64,000 bases of DNA from Candidatus Enterocloster excrementipullorum (GCA_019119575.1 DWWT01000058.1:1-64000); one strand, 5' to 3'; positions 51,199 to 60,280 are shown, numbered from the stretch's first letter. Notes: generated by a model not told the origin, from the sequence alone. A program made the numbers and translations.

Positions 51199-52044
51199 TT
51201 ATCCTTTCACGCTTCCCGCTGTGATGCCCCGGATAAAGCTCTTCTGCATCACGATAAACAGCACGATAATGGGAAGGCACGCAATCACCATTCCCGCCAT
51301 AACAACGCCCCAGTTGGTCATCAGTCCATCCGAGAACACCATAAGACCCACAGGAATCGTCTGCCGCTCCGAAGAGTCGATGAACATGGTAGCAAAAATA
51401 AATTCGTTCCACGCATAATAAGCGGTCATGATAACCACCGTAGACACGATCGGTTTTGACAGGGGCAGATAAATTTTCCGGTAAATCTGAAATAAACTGG
51501 CCCCGTCAATGAGGGCGGACTCCTCCAAATCCCCCGGAATTCCGATAAAGAAGGACCGAATCAGCATCACTGACACAGGAATTCGGAACGCGATATACGG
51601 AACAATCAGAGCCGCATACGTGTCCTTAATCCCCATGCTCTTTAAAAGCATATAAAGGGGCAGCAGGCAGACCTGAGGCGAGAGAAGCAGACCGCCCATG
51701 ATAGCCAAAAAGCACACGGAAGCCAGCCTGTTTTTCATCTGGCAGATGCCGAAGGCCGCAAAGGTAGTCAGAAACACAACCCCGGCAATCGTCCCGGCGC
51801 TCACGATCAGGGAATTGACAAAATAGTTGGAAATTCCCCGATCCCAGGCCGTCTTATAATTTTCAAAAAGCCATTCCTTCGGAAGCCCCCATACATCCTT
51901 GAAAATTCCATTGTAGTCCTTAAAGGAGGACATGACAATCCAAAACATGGGATAGATGATAAGGATGGCCAGAATAATAAGGATGGCCAGCCAGATCATT
52001 TCCCCGATCCCCATCCGGTTTCTCCTGGATTTGCTCTTTGCCAT
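51199..52044 (-). CDS. ABC sugar transporter permease (MalG type)
   Basis: 281-residue inner-membrane permease with six hydrophobic segments (first at about 17-37, WLAILIILAILIIYPMFWI). The EAA-loop motif is EESALIDGASLFQIYRKIYL (about 175-195), which contacts the ATPase. It is the second permease; it starts where the first permease stops (one shared base), indicating coupling. No ATP-binding gene is adjacent, so a shared MsmK-type ATPase from elsewhere probably energises it, as is usual in Lachnospiraceae. Confidence 0.9.
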   Translation of the reverse strand: MAKSKSRRNRMGIGEMIWLAILIILAILIIYPMFWIVMSSFKDYNGIFKDVWGLPKEWLFENYKTAWDRGISNYFVNSLIVSAGTIAGVVFLTTFAAFGICQMKNRLASVCFLAIMGGLLLSPQVCLLPLYMLLKSMGIKDTYAALIVPYIAFRIPVSVMLIRSFFIGIPGDLEESALIDGASLFQIYRKIYLPLSKPIVSTVVIMTAYYAWNEFIFATMFIDSSERQTIPVGLMVFSDGLMTNWGVVMAGMVIACLPIIVLFIVMQKSFIRGITAGSVKG

Positions 52045-52928
52045 TACGCCTCATCCCCCTTTCCGCCGATTGTCAGGAACTGAATGCTCGACAGTACCGC
52101 AGTGATCACAAAAATCAGCATGGCAATGGTGGAGGCATAGCCCATGTCGTTTTTCACCACGCCGGTCTGATACATGTGAAGGGCCAGCGTCATGGTGGAC
52201 GTGCCGGGCCCGCCGCTGGTGAGAATATAGGGCTCGTTAAATACGGTAAACGCGCCCACCACTGTGATCACCATGGTCACAAAGAACATCTGCTTTACCT
52301 GCGGAACCGTGATGCTCAAAAACTGCCGCACCTTTCCCGCGCCGTCCATCTCCGCCGCCTCATAGAGATCCCTGGGGATCTTCTGAATGGCCACGATAAA
52401 CAGCATGGCGACATAGCCTGTGCTCTGCCACTGGGACACAGCGATCACTGCGTACATAGCGACCGAGCTTTTGCCCAGCCATATATTGGTGAGGTCCTCC
52501 AGGCCGATGAGCTCAAGAAAGCTGTTCAAAAGGCCCATCTGCGGATTATAAATGAATTCAAACAGCAGGCACACGACGGTCATGGACAGCAGGGTGGGAA
52601 TGAAATAAGTGGTCCGAAAAAATGGTGAGACCTTCTGAAACACCCGGTCCTCCAGCACAGCGGCCAGAACCAGGCCAAAGCCCACCTGTATGATGACGGA
52701 AATAACCGCATACAGGATATTGTTTTTCAGACAGGTGAGAATAATCGGATCAGAGAAGAGCTTGCGGAAGTTGGCAAAACCCACAAACTCCTTTGTAACC
52801 GCCGACAGAGTAAAGGACTGAAAACTGTATGTCACATTCATGACCAGAGGATAATATACAAAAAGCCCTAATACGATAAGACACGGCAGAACATAGAAAA
52901 ATGCTGTTCGGTTTCTCTTTTTACTCAT
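52044..52928 (-). CDS. ABC sugar transporter permease (MalF type)
   Basis: 294-residue six-helix permease. Start MSKKRNRTAFFYVLPCLIVL after AGGAGG; a longer in-frame start at 53039 is rejected because it would lack an RBS. The EAA loop is YEAAEMDGAGKVRQFLSITV (about 195-215). It lies 67 bp downstream of the binding-protein gene. With the other permease it forms the channel of a carbohydrate-uptake-1 ABC importer. Confidence 0.9.
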   Translation of the reverse strand: MSKKRNRTAFFYVLPCLIVLGLFVYYPLVMNVTYSFQSFTLSAVTKEFVGFANFRKLFSDPIILTCLKNNILYAVISVIIQVGFGLVLAAVLEDRVFQKVSPFFRTTYFIPTLLSMTVVCLLFEFIYNPQMGLLNSFLELIGLEDLTNIWLGKSSVAMYAVIAVSQWQSTGYVAMLFIVAIQKIPRDLYEAAEMDGAGKVRQFLSITVPQVKQMFFVTMVITVVGAFTVFNEPYILTSGGPGTSTMTLALHMYQTGVVKNDMGYASTIAMLIFVITAVLSSIQFLTIGGKGDEA

Positions 52929-52995
52929 GGGAAATCCTCCGTTTAAGAGATACAGGCGGTCAAAAATTGACCGCCTGCGGACTGAATCATATTGC

Positions 52996-54336
52996 TCAAG
53001 ACTGTTTTGCCCGCAGATCTGCTGCGGCAGCCTGCACATCTGCTATGGCCTGCTCAGGAGTCATATCCCCGGCAGCTACTGCGGACGCGCCCTGGCCGAA
53101 TACCGTATAGATGGATGCGTCGCAGGCATTGTCAAACCAGGGAGCCATCTGACTTGCACTGTCGATGGTCTCCAGGGCCTCAATCTGGGCCGGCAGAGCA
53201 TTTTCCTCGGTGAGGGCACCGTTTACGCAGGTGAGATCGCCGCCCTCTGTGGTGAGCTGCACAGCGCCGCCTTCGGGACTTACCAGCCATTTAAGGAACT
53301 TGATGCACTCTTCGGGATGTTCCGCCTTGTTGGAAACCATAAAGCCCTCAGGCGCACCGGTCAGAGCATTCGGGTCTCCCTTGCCCTCGGAGAAGGCGGG
53401 GAAGTTAAAGAACCCATAGTCAAAATTCACGGTGTCCGTCATCAGGGAGATCTCCGCGAACTGGAGATACATGATCGGAGCTTCCTCTGTGGCAAAATAT
53501 GTATTTCTCGCCGTCTCATGGTCGATGGCCGTGGCCACCTCGCCCATATAGGAGGTGAGCTGCTTCCATTTGTTCAGAACCTCCACGTAGGCAGGATCCG
53601 TAAATTCGCCGGTGGCCGGGTCATAGTCCTTTGCCAGAACCTCCGGATCCACCATACGCTGGTTCATGGTTCCCAGATAATGGAGAATCGCCCACTGATC
53701 TTTTAAGCCTTCAGTGATCGGCGTCTCATAGCCGGCCGCCTTAAGCTTGTCCAGCACATCGATAAATTCGTCCCAGGTGGTGGGAACCTCCAGATTATTC
53801 TCCTCGAAAATCCTCTTATTGTAGAAAAATGCTTTTCCGTCCTGAGACCACGGAATCGCCATCACTTTTCCGTCAAAGGTGAAGGGGCCCTTGCTGACCT
53901 CTGCGATGGTGTCCCCCCACTCCGGATCTTCCTCGTATATGGAAGTCAGATCCATCACATTTCCGGAATCAATCATCTCCTTGGCAAAGCTTCCGGACCA
54001 GGATGAGAAAATATCCGGAACCTCATCTGTGGCCACGATCATACGGATTTTTTCCTTGTACTGATCGTTGAGGATGCAGTCCATGTTGATCTTTACATTC
54101 GGGTTTTCCTCTTCATACCGCGCAACCAGCTCCTTGAACATGGTGTTCTTGGGATCATTCGGCCAGCGGTGGAAGAAATTGATCTCAATGGTGTCTCCCT
54201 CTGCCGATGCCTCGCCGGATGCTGCGTTTTCCCCTGCAGACGCCGTACTGTCCGAGCTGCTGCTCCCGCAGGCCGACAGGGAAAGGGCCATTGCAAAAGC
54301 GGCTGCAAGCGCTGCTGCCTTCTTGATTTTTCTCAT
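52996..54336 (-). CDS. ABC solute-binding lipoprotein for the fructosamine locus
   Basis: 446-residue family 1 binding protein. Start MRKIKKAAALAAAFAMALSL with lipobox LSACGSSSS (Cys about 23), giving a lipid-anchored surface protein. Conserved core: EINFFHRWPNDPKNTMFKEL, IPWSQDGKAFFYNKRIFEEN. ATG 54334-54336 follows AGGAGG. It would bind the extracellular ligand, possibly fructoselysine or a related Amadori product given the deglycase upstream. Unlike the truncated binding protein at 44-45 kb, this one is intact. Confidence 0.9.
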   Translation of the reverse strand: MRKIKKAAALAAAFAMALSLSACGSSSSDSTASAGENAASGEASAEGDTIEINFFHRWPNDPKNTMFKELVARYEEENPNVKINMDCILNDQYKEKIRMIVATDEVPDIFSSWSGSFAKEMIDSGNVMDLTSIYEEDPEWGDTIAEVSKGPFTFDGKVMAIPWSQDGKAFFYNKRIFEENNLEVPTTWDEFIDVLDKLKAAGYETPITEGLKDQWAILHYLGTMNQRMVDPEVLAKDYDPATGEFTDPAYVEVLNKWKQLTSYMGEVATAIDHETARNTYFATEEAPIMYLQFAEISLMTDTVNFDYGFFNFPAFSEGKGDPNALTGAPEGFMVSNKAEHPEECIKFLKWLVSPEGGAVQLTTEGGDLTCVNGALTEENALPAQIEALETIDSASQMAPWFDNACDASIYTVFGQGASAVAAGDMTPEQAIADVQAAAADLRAKQS

Positions 54337-54386
54337 ATTCTCCTCCTGAACAGTTGCAGTTTCTATGAATTTTACGGGACAATTGT

Positions 54387-55361
54387 TTAATATTCCATCT
54401 TCCACATATAGCGGCGCACGCCCAGGTCATGGCCTCTCTCGTAAGCAATGGCGTCAGCCATGGAGCGGAGCACAGCGCCCACCAGCAGCGGTGCATAATA
54501 TTCACGCACGGACTCGTCAATGCCGCACCAGTCAAAATCAGCTGCATCGATCAGCGCAATGCGGTCAGAGAACTTCTTGCAGAAGTTGTAGGCTCTCTCA
54601 TCCAGATACCGGGTGGAACCCACGCCCTTCACGATGATGAAAGGAACATCATAGTCTGTCACCTCAAAGGGGCCGTGGAAATACTCGCCGGAGTGGATGC
54701 AGCTGGAATGGATCCACTGCATTTCCATCATCAGGCAGATTGCATAGGAATAGCACTCGCCGTAGCAGGCGCCGCTTCCCATGGTGTAGAGAAGGGGCTC
54801 TCTCTTGTAGCTCTTGCCCCACTCCTTGGCAAAGTCCGCATACTGGGCCTTCACCTTCTCCGTAGCCTCCTTTAAATGATCCAGGGCAGCCAGTCCTTTA
54901 TCATACTTGGCGTTGGGGCTCACCACATTCAGGATCCGGAAAAGCAGGGAATACAGAACGCCCTTGTTCAGATCCGTGGTATCTGCCTCCTTGCCCCAAT
55001 CATAGAAAATGGGGTACTCAGCCGCCTGCCACAGGGGAGAATCCACCAGATGGGAAAGGGCGATGGTCAAAGCGCCTTTTTCTCTCGCCATCTGTGCGGC
55101 CTTTACTGTCTCCGGGGTGTTGCCTGAATGGGAGCAGGTGATCACAACCGAATTCTCATTCAGAGCCTTGGGCTCCATATGTACAAACTCATTGGATGTA
55201 TAAATGCTTGCGGGAATCTCGATCTCCCGGTCAAACATAAACTGAGCCGGCATCATAAATGCCTGGGAACCTCCGCAGGCTACGAAATAAAAATGATTCA
55301 CCTTTTTCCCCTCTACGGCCTTCACAGCCGCGTCAATCTGCGCAATAATCTCACTCTTCAT
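54387..55361 (-). CDS. frlB: SIS-domain fructosamine 6-phosphate deglycase (FrlB-like)
   Basis: 324-residue double SIS-domain enzyme like FrlB, which splits 6-phosphofructosamines to glucose 6-phosphate and amine. FYFVACGGSQAFMMPAQFMF starts the first SIS. SHSGNTPETVKAAQMAREKG is the sugar-phosphate loop. The second SIS includes LLYTMGSGACYGECYSYAIC and the typical HSGEYFHGPFEVTDYDVPFI segment (FrlB has SGEFRHGPLEI). First gene of the operon frlB-SBP-permeases-frlD-gntR. Its start has AGGAGGAT upstream. A related frlB paralogue for another amadori compound (e.g. glucoselysine) is equally possible. Confidence 0.8.
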   Translation of the reverse strand: MKSEIIAQIDAAVKAVEGKKVNHFYFVACGGSQAFMMPAQFMFDREIEIPASIYTSNEFVHMEPKALNENSVVITCSHSGNTPETVKAAQMAREKGALTIALSHLVDSPLWQAAEYPIFYDWGKEADTTDLNKGVLYSLLFRILNVVSPNAKYDKGLAALDHLKEATEKVKAQYADFAKEWGKSYKREPLLYTMGSGACYGECYSYAICLMMEMQWIHSSCIHSGEYFHGPFEVTDYDVPFIIVKGVGSTRYLDERAYNFCKKFSDRIALIDAADFDWCGIDESVREYYAPLLVGAVLRSMADAIAYERGHDLGVRRYMWKMEY

Positions 55362-55419
55362 GACAGCTTCATCCTCCTATTGGGCTTTTTTAATTAAATA
55401 AAAGTGATTTTTTAGTATC

Positions 55420-55466
55420 GTTATATAACGTTATATATCATAATATTTTTATACATCAAAATACAC
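55420..55466 (-). promoter_or_regulatory. frlB promoter with overlapping palindromes
   Basis: Minus strand TTGATG near 55455-55460 and TATAAC near 55431-55436 make a promoter with an 18-bp spacer. Two overlapping perfect palindromes, GTTATATAAC (55420-55429) and TATAACGTTATA (55424-55435), sit on the -10. They are good candidate operators for the GntR/UTRA protein of the operon; binding is inferred. Confidence 0.55.
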
Positions 55467-55551
55467 AGGATGTCAATAGTTTTTTATATTTTTTTAGCAG
55501 AAATGCCCGATATGCTTCTGATGGTATTCCATCCAAAAATTCCCCTTTCGC

Positions 55552-55600
55552 AAAAAAAAACAGAGACCTTCAAGAAATTCTCTTTCTCAAAGATCTCTGT
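55552..55600 (-). terminator. Terminator after rpmF
   Basis: Minus strand: ACAGAGATCTTTGAGAAA...TTTCTTGAAGGTCTCTGT followed by eight or more T. Confidence 0.9.
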
Positions 55601-55635
55601 TATTTCCGCATATAATGTATCCCTGACGCAGGCCA

Positions 55636-55818
55636 TCAGTCCTCTACTGCTACGATCTCGCGCTTGTTGTAGCTTCCGCAGGCCTTGCAGACCCGATGAG
55701 GCATCATCAGCGCGCCGCACTTGCTGCACTTTACCAGGTTGGAAGCGCTCATCTTCCAATTGGCTCTGCGGCTGTCTCTTCTCGCTTTTGAAGATTTATT
55801 CTTAGGGCAGATAGACAT
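55636..55818 (-). CDS. rpmF: 50S ribosomal protein L32
   Basis: 60-residue L32, the usual size, binding 23S rRNA. N-terminal MSICPKNKSSKARRDSRRA is basic. A C4 zinc ribbon is intact: CSKCGALMMPHRVCKACG (C+ form). It lies 3 bp after the DUF177 gene and is followed by a strong terminator. The pair DUF177-rpmF is conserved across Firmicutes. Confidence 0.97.
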   Translation of the reverse strand: MSICPKNKSSKARRDSRRANWKMSASNLVKCSKCGALMMPHRVCKACGSYNKREIVAVED

Positions 55819-55821
55819 GGT

Positions 55822-56346
55822 TCACACCTCCTTCATCTGTTTGAAAATATCCTGGATAACTGACATCCTCGGATCAAGGGCAGTTTCCTTTCCGCCCTCC
55901 TCCGAGTTCGGATTCGTGCCATCTCTATCAGAAATCCCTGCGCAGTCTTCCCTGCAGAGGACTCTTATAGGCATGTTCAGGATCAATTCACTGCCGACCA
56001 GCCGGTCCACATCCAGATTGTAACCGTCAATATAAAGCTGTTCGTCCAACTCTTCCCGTCGCTCCCGCTCCGTCTTTTTCATGTCCATCTCCAGATCGAT
56101 CTCCAGATCAAAGGGAACCTTCACCGGTTCCAGACACCGGGCGCAGGGGATCACCAGGCTGAGCACTGCCCTGCCTTGCAGAGACAGAACCTTCTTTCCT
56201 TTATTGGCAATCTCCAGGACAACCGGCTCCTTGTCCGCCACCTGGTATACGCCGGATGGGGTTTCAAAGCGCTCCATGTCCAGGGGAACTTCGTACGTCT
56301 TGGACTTTCCCTCAACGGAAAACAGCTCCGACAAATTAATCAGCAT
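55822..56346 (-). CDS. DUF177 (YceD) ribosome-associated protein
   Basis: 174-residue protein of the YceD family, linked to 23S rRNA metabolism and co-transcribed with rpmF. ATG 56344-56346 after GAGGAG (nine bases) gives the standard start MLINLSELFSVEG. The CARCLEPVKVPFDLEIDLEM stretch contains the conserved CxxC. An upstream in-frame ATG at 56370 is not needed. It leads the two-gene unit with L32. Confidence 0.92.
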   Translation of the reverse strand: MLINLSELFSVEGKSKTYEVPLDMERFETPSGVYQVADKEPVVLEIANKGKKVLSLQGRAVLSLVIPCARCLEPVKVPFDLEIDLEMDMKKTERERREELDEQLYIDGYNLDVDRLVGSELILNMPIRVLCREDCAGISDRDGTNPNSEEGGKETALDPRMSVIQDIFKQMKEV

Positions 56347-56448
56347 ATCGCGATACTCCTCGATATGCACCTATGCTATTATACATAGGTGCATTGGGTT
56401 TGTCAATACAATTTTTACCGGCGCACAGCCGTGCACAGATATAGGCTC

Positions 56449-57648
56449 TTACTGCACCAGCGCCAGGGTCTCTCTTGCGATCGCCAGCTCCTCGTTGGTG
56501 GGGATCAGCATTACTTTCACCTTGGAATTTGCGGAGGAAATCACACGCTCCTCGCCCCGGATATCGTTGGCCTCGTCGTCAATCTCCACACCCAGGTATC
56601 CCAGATAGCTGCAAATAGCTTTTCTTCCGGCCTTGTCGTTCTCGCCCACACCAGCGGTAAAGGCGATGGCGTCCACACCATTCATGGCCGCGGTGTATGC
56701 GCCGATGTACTTAGCCACCCGGTAAATGAAAGCGTCCAAAGCCACCTCAGCCAGATGGTTGCCCTCGGCCTTAGCCTTCTCAATGTCGCGGAAGTCGCTG
56801 GAGATTCCGTTTGTCATTCCGTAAACGCCGGACTTCTTATTCAGAATATTCAGCATCTCGTTGATGTCCTTGCCCTCTTTATTCATAACGAACTGGAGAA
56901 CAGCCGGGTCCACGTCGCCGCTGCGGGTACCCATGATCAGGCCCTCAAGCGGGGTGAGGCCCATGCTGGTGTCCACGCACTTTCCGCCAATGGAGGCGGA
57001 CACGCTGGCGCCGTTGCCCAGATGGCAGACAATCACCTTTGCGTTCTCGGGATCCAGACCGCCGAACTTGATGGCCTCTCTGGACACAAACATATGGCTG
57101 GTGCCGTGGAAGCCATAGCGGCGGATACCGTACTTCTCATAGTATTCGTGGGGAATCGCATACATATACGCCTTTTCCGGCATTGCCATACCGAAAGCCG
57201 TGTCAAATACTGCCACATTGGGCGTGCCGGGCATTGCGGCCTCGCAGGCTTCGATACCCATAAGGTTTGCCGGATTGTGCAGGGGGCCCAGATCGAAGCA
57301 CTCTCTGATCACGCGCTTTACATCCTCATTCACAATGATGGAATCGCTGTATACGGTTCCTCCGTGGAGCACGCGGTGGCCGATAGCAGAAATCTCGGAT
57401 GTGCTCTTAATCACACCGTGATCCGGATCCTGCAGAGCCTCCATAACCAGCTCAATGGCTGTTTTGTGATTGGGCATGGGCTTCTCAATCACGAACTTGT
57501 CCTTGCCGGCCGGCTGATGGGTCAGCTTGGAGCCCTCGATACCGATGCGCTCGCACAGGCCCTTAGCCAGGACACCCTCGTTTGCCATGTCGATAAGCTG
57601 ATACTTTAAGGAAGAGCTTCCGCAGTTGATAACTAAAATTTTCTTCAT
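56449..57648 (-). CDS. ackA: Acetate kinase
   Basis: Makes ATP and acetate from acetyl phosphate; 399 residues. Conserved motifs: VINCGSSSLKYQLIDM (N-terminus), GHRVLHGG (about 88-95), GFHGTSHMFVSREA (about 178-191) and GAGVGEND-type stretch AFTAGVGENDKAGR (about 325). AGGAGAT site precedes the ATG. It follows pta on the same strand with a 190-bp gap. Together they form the acetate branch downstream of PFOR. Confidence 0.97.
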   Translation of the reverse strand: MKKILVINCGSSSLKYQLIDMANEGVLAKGLCERIGIEGSKLTHQPAGKDKFVIEKPMPNHKTAIELVMEALQDPDHGVIKSTSEISAIGHRVLHGGTVYSDSIIVNEDVKRVIRECFDLGPLHNPANLMGIEACEAAMPGTPNVAVFDTAFGMAMPEKAYMYAIPHEYYEKYGIRRYGFHGTSHMFVSREAIKFGGLDPENAKVIVCHLGNGASVSASIGGKCVDTSMGLTPLEGLIMGTRSGDVDPAVLQFVMNKEGKDINEMLNILNKKSGVYGMTNGISSDFRDIEKAKAEGNHLAEVALDAFIYRVAKYIGAYTAAMNGVDAIAFTAGVGENDKAGRKAICSYLGYLGVEIDDEANDIRGEERVISSANSKVKVMLIPTNEELAIARETLALVQ

Positions 57649-57706
57649 CTAAATAATCTCCTATTTCTCTTATTAACTCACGTTTCCGTTCTCCCCGTCA
57701 GGCGTT

Positions 57707-57736
57707 CTGCCAGGCGGCCTCTCGGCTGCCTGGCAG
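57707..57736. other. Intergenic hairpin between pta and ackA
   Basis: CTGCCAGGC and GCCTGGCAG form a perfect nine-base-pair stem with a 12-base loop. No T-run follows in either direction. It may mark an RNA processing site that sets the pta/ackA ratio. Confidence 0.45.
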
Positions 57737-57839
57737 CATCAGACATCCGTCCGATGGGGGAAACGGTGGCAAAACAGCCTTACAAGCTTGCTTGACGGCT
57801 GGTCTGCTGCCGTTTTCCCGCCCTCCGGATTGTTTTCAT

Positions 57840-58835
57840 TTAATTGTTCTGGCACTGTACGGCAGTGATCGCAACCACGCCTACGATATCATCTGCAGAG
57901 CAGCCTCTGGACAGATCGTTCACAGGCTTTGCGATGCCCTGGCACATGGGGCCGTAAGCCTCTGCCTTGCCAAGTCTCTGCACCAGCTTGTAGCCAATGT
58001 TGCCCGCATCCAGATCCGGGAATACCAGCACGTTGGCATGTCCCGCAACGGGGCTTCCCGGCGCCTTGGACTCACCGATCTCGGGAACAATCGCCGCGTC
58101 AAGCTGCAGCTCGCCGTCCAGCTCCAGCTCGGGAGCCATCTCCTTGGCGATCTTTGTAGCCTCTACCACCTTGTCCACATCCGCATGGGAAGCGCTTCCC
58201 TTGGAGGAGTGAGAAAGCATCGCCACCTTGGGCTCATGTCCGGTCAGCATCTTAAAGCTCTCCGCGGAAGAAACCGCGATGGCTGCCAGCTCCTCGGGGT
58301 TGGGGTTCTGATTCAGTCCGCAGTCCGCAAACACAAAGGTTCCGTTGTCGCCCAGCTCACAGTCCGGAACTTCCATCAGGAAGAAGGCGGAAACCAGCTT
58401 GGTGCCCGGTTTCGTCTTAATCACCTGGAGGCAGGGGCGCAGGGTATTTGCCGTGGAGTGGCAGGCGCCGGAAACCATGCCGTCCGCGTCTCCCATCTTA
58501 ATCATCAGACAGCCGTAGTATGCGTAATCGCTTAAAATCGTCTCGCGGGCCTTCTCAGGAGTCATTCCCTTAGCCTTGCGAAGCTCTACAAACAGGTCGA
58601 TGTAAGCCTGCGTCTTCTCATAGGTCTGCGGATTGATAATCGTCGCGCCGGATACGTCCAGCCCCTTGCTGTGCTCGCCGATATCCTCGGGCGTACCAAT
58701 GATAATCAGGTTTGCCAGGCCCTCCTTCAGAATTTTCTCAGCGGCAACCCAGGTCCTGCGGTCCATAGACTCGGGAAGGACAATGGTCTTCTTGTCCGCT
58801 TTCGCTTTTTCCTTAATAATGTCAATTACTGCCAT
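57840..58835 (-). CDS. pta: Phosphate acetyltransferase
   Basis: Transfers the acetyl group from CoA to phosphate; 331 residues, the short single-domain Pta of Firmicutes. Motifs include IVLPESMDRRTWVAAEKILK, LSDYAYYGCLMIKMGDADGM and VAMLSHSSKGSASHADVDKV with the conserved Ser/Arg. The start MAVIDIIKEKAKADKKT has GAAAGGGG upstream. It has a strong promoter upstream and precedes ackA. Confidence 0.97.
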   Translation of the reverse strand: MAVIDIIKEKAKADKKTIVLPESMDRRTWVAAEKILKEGLANLIIIGTPEDIGEHSKGLDVSGATIINPQTYEKTQAYIDLFVELRKAKGMTPEKARETILSDYAYYGCLMIKMGDADGMVSGACHSTANTLRPCLQVIKTKPGTKLVSAFFLMEVPDCELGDNGTFVFADCGLNQNPNPEELAAIAVSSAESFKMLTGHEPKVAMLSHSSKGSASHADVDKVVEATKIAKEMAPELELDGELQLDAAIVPEIGESKAPGSPVAGHANVLVFPDLDAGNIGYKLVQRLGKAEAYGPMCQGIAKPVNDLSRGCSADDIVGVVAITAVQCQNN

Positions 58836-58931
58836 GGTTCATACCCCTTTCGTGATTTTAAGGCAGCCGCTCAGAACGGCGGATAAGAAGATGCGCCGGC
58901 CTAAACTGTTGCCTTTTAAGCATATACACTA

Positions 58932-58960
58932 ATTATATACGGACTGGGTGGGGGAAACAA
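58932..58960 (-). promoter_or_regulatory. pta promoter
   Basis: -35 TTGTTT (58955-58960), 17-bp spacer, -10 TATAAT (58932-58937). The transcript leader to pta is about 90 nt. Confidence 0.65.
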
Positions 58961-59004
58961 GCTGAATTTAGCAAATTTTTGCACTTTTTTCGATACCTAT
59001 AATT

Positions 59005-59523
59005 CTATATCGCGCCAATATGTCTATATTCCCGCGGAGTACAGCTATAAAACCGTTTAAACATTTTTGCAAAATTGCTGGGGCTTTCAAAACCACAATA
59101 AGCGGCCACCTCTGAAATGCTGCTTGCGGGATTTGCGAGCAGCATTTCTGCGCCCTGCATAACCCGGTATTTCAGCAAATATTGGACAGGAGATATCTGA
59201 AGCATTTTTTTAAAGCACCGCAGGCATTCCCGTTCGCTGACATCCGCAGCACCGGCAATCTCTTTCAGAGACAGGTTATCCGCAAAATTCCTGTGCAGAA
59301 AATTCAGCATTTTTTGGATGCGAATGGTGTCCTGGTCTGACAATGCTGCCTGTACATTCAGCCGCGATTCAAATTTTTCATAAAGGCAGAAGCATATGCG
59401 GGAGAGATTTTCGCGGACGATAAACTCAACCCCGCGGCTGTCATTTTCCAGAGCGTCAAAAGCACAGTTGAACCAGGCAGATACCTGCTGACTAAAATCG
59501 GGCTCAATCTGCACAGGGAGAGG
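59005..59523 (-). pseudogene. AraC family regulator, N-terminal half missing
   Basis: The C-terminal DNA-binding domain is intact (LSLKEIAGAADVSERECLRC and SISEVAAYCGFESPSNFAKM with FKRFYSCTPREYR, two helix-turn-helix motifs). Part of the linker is present (FSQQVSAWFNCAFDALENDS). The frame stays open to 59754, but the first 80 or so residues it adds are antisense to a VOC-domain fragment, so they are not native. The sensory cupin half is absent. A short product starting inside could still bind DNA. Confidence 0.75.
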
Positions 59524-59703
59524 GCGAAAAGATTTTTTGAGAAATATTTTGGAGCAATTTCCGGCGATGGATATCACAACAAAAAGACAGGCTTTCGTTC
59601 CTATTTTCTTTCCTTTGATGATGGCCCGCGTACAACGGGCGACGGCTATTATGAAAGCTGCATCGTGGATATCGAAAAAAACCAAATTGAGATAACGGTT
59701 TAA
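59524..59703 (+). pseudogene. Glyoxalase/VOC domain protein fragment with internal deletion
   Basis: The plus strand encodes AKRFFEKYFGAISGDGYHNK and KTGFRSYFLSFDDG, a typical VOC N-terminal half. It is fused in frame to RTTGDGYYESCIVDIEKNQI plus EITV and a stop (TAA 59701-59703), the normal VOC C-terminus. About 60 middle residues, including the second metal ligand region, are missing, and no start codon precedes it. It abuts the truncated AraC gene. Confidence 0.7.
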
Positions 59704-59803
59704 AAGCCTGGCTTTCCCGTACATGGATATGGAGCAGAAAAAACGGAACGGCAAATCGCCGCTCCGGCTTTCTGATCACGATTCAATGATCGCTGTATCG
59801 GAT

Positions 59804-60136
59804 TTATATTTTTTCGTAGCGCTCCACATTGACAACAAAGATCGTTGCGCCGCCCACCTCAACATGCATGGGCATCGTCGCGTAATTCACCATGCTGGTG
59901 CCCGATATATAGGGCATGTTCACCGTCAGCTTCTGGTGCTGGCCGCACTCCTGCTTGATGAGGGAGATGACCTCATCCACCTTCTCATCCTCCGCGCCGA
60001 TCATCAAAGTGGTGTTCCCCTTGCGCAGGAAGCCTCCCGTTGTGGACAGGCGGGTCACACTATAGTGGTGCTGGGTGAGCTGGCTCACCACATCGTCCTC
60101 ATTGTCATTTCTCACAATTGCATAAATCATCTTCAT
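59804..60136 (-). CDS. darA: Cyclic di-AMP receptor protein (DarA/PstA)
   Basis: 110-residue PII-like trimeric protein that binds c-di-AMP. Start ATG 60134-60136 after AAGGAGG; the frame upstream to 60211 is not needed. The PII-like core reads MKMIYAIVRNDNEDDVVSQL, and the GGFLRKGNTTLMIGAEDEKV stretch is the family nucleotide loop. It acts with CdaA and CdaR (38-40 kb) as the sensing arm. Stand-alone gene. Confidence 0.9.
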   Translation of the reverse strand: MKMIYAIVRNDNEDDVVSQLTQHHYSVTRLSTTGGFLRKGNTTLMIGAEDEKVDEVISLIKQECGQHQKLTVNMPYISGTSMVNYATMPMHVEVGGATIFVVNVERYEKI

Positions 60137-60280
60137 AAGCAGAACCTCCTTGCCACGTTGAGGCGTCCTTCTCAGGGACGCACCCAGCTTATTTAGGATA
60201 TTATACCACACTTTCGCGCAGATGGGGAGAATTTTCTTACTTTTTATGCTATATTTGTTGTTATCTCTTGCAATCCTCCT

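Noticed and set aside
56389-57609. Open frame of 406 codons opposite ackA
   Set aside because: Shadow of ackA codon bias; no RBS or family resemblance.
59524-59754. N-terminal half of the AraC frame
   Set aside because: Antisense to the VOC fragment; hydrophobic residues like ACLFVVISIA arise from its codons.
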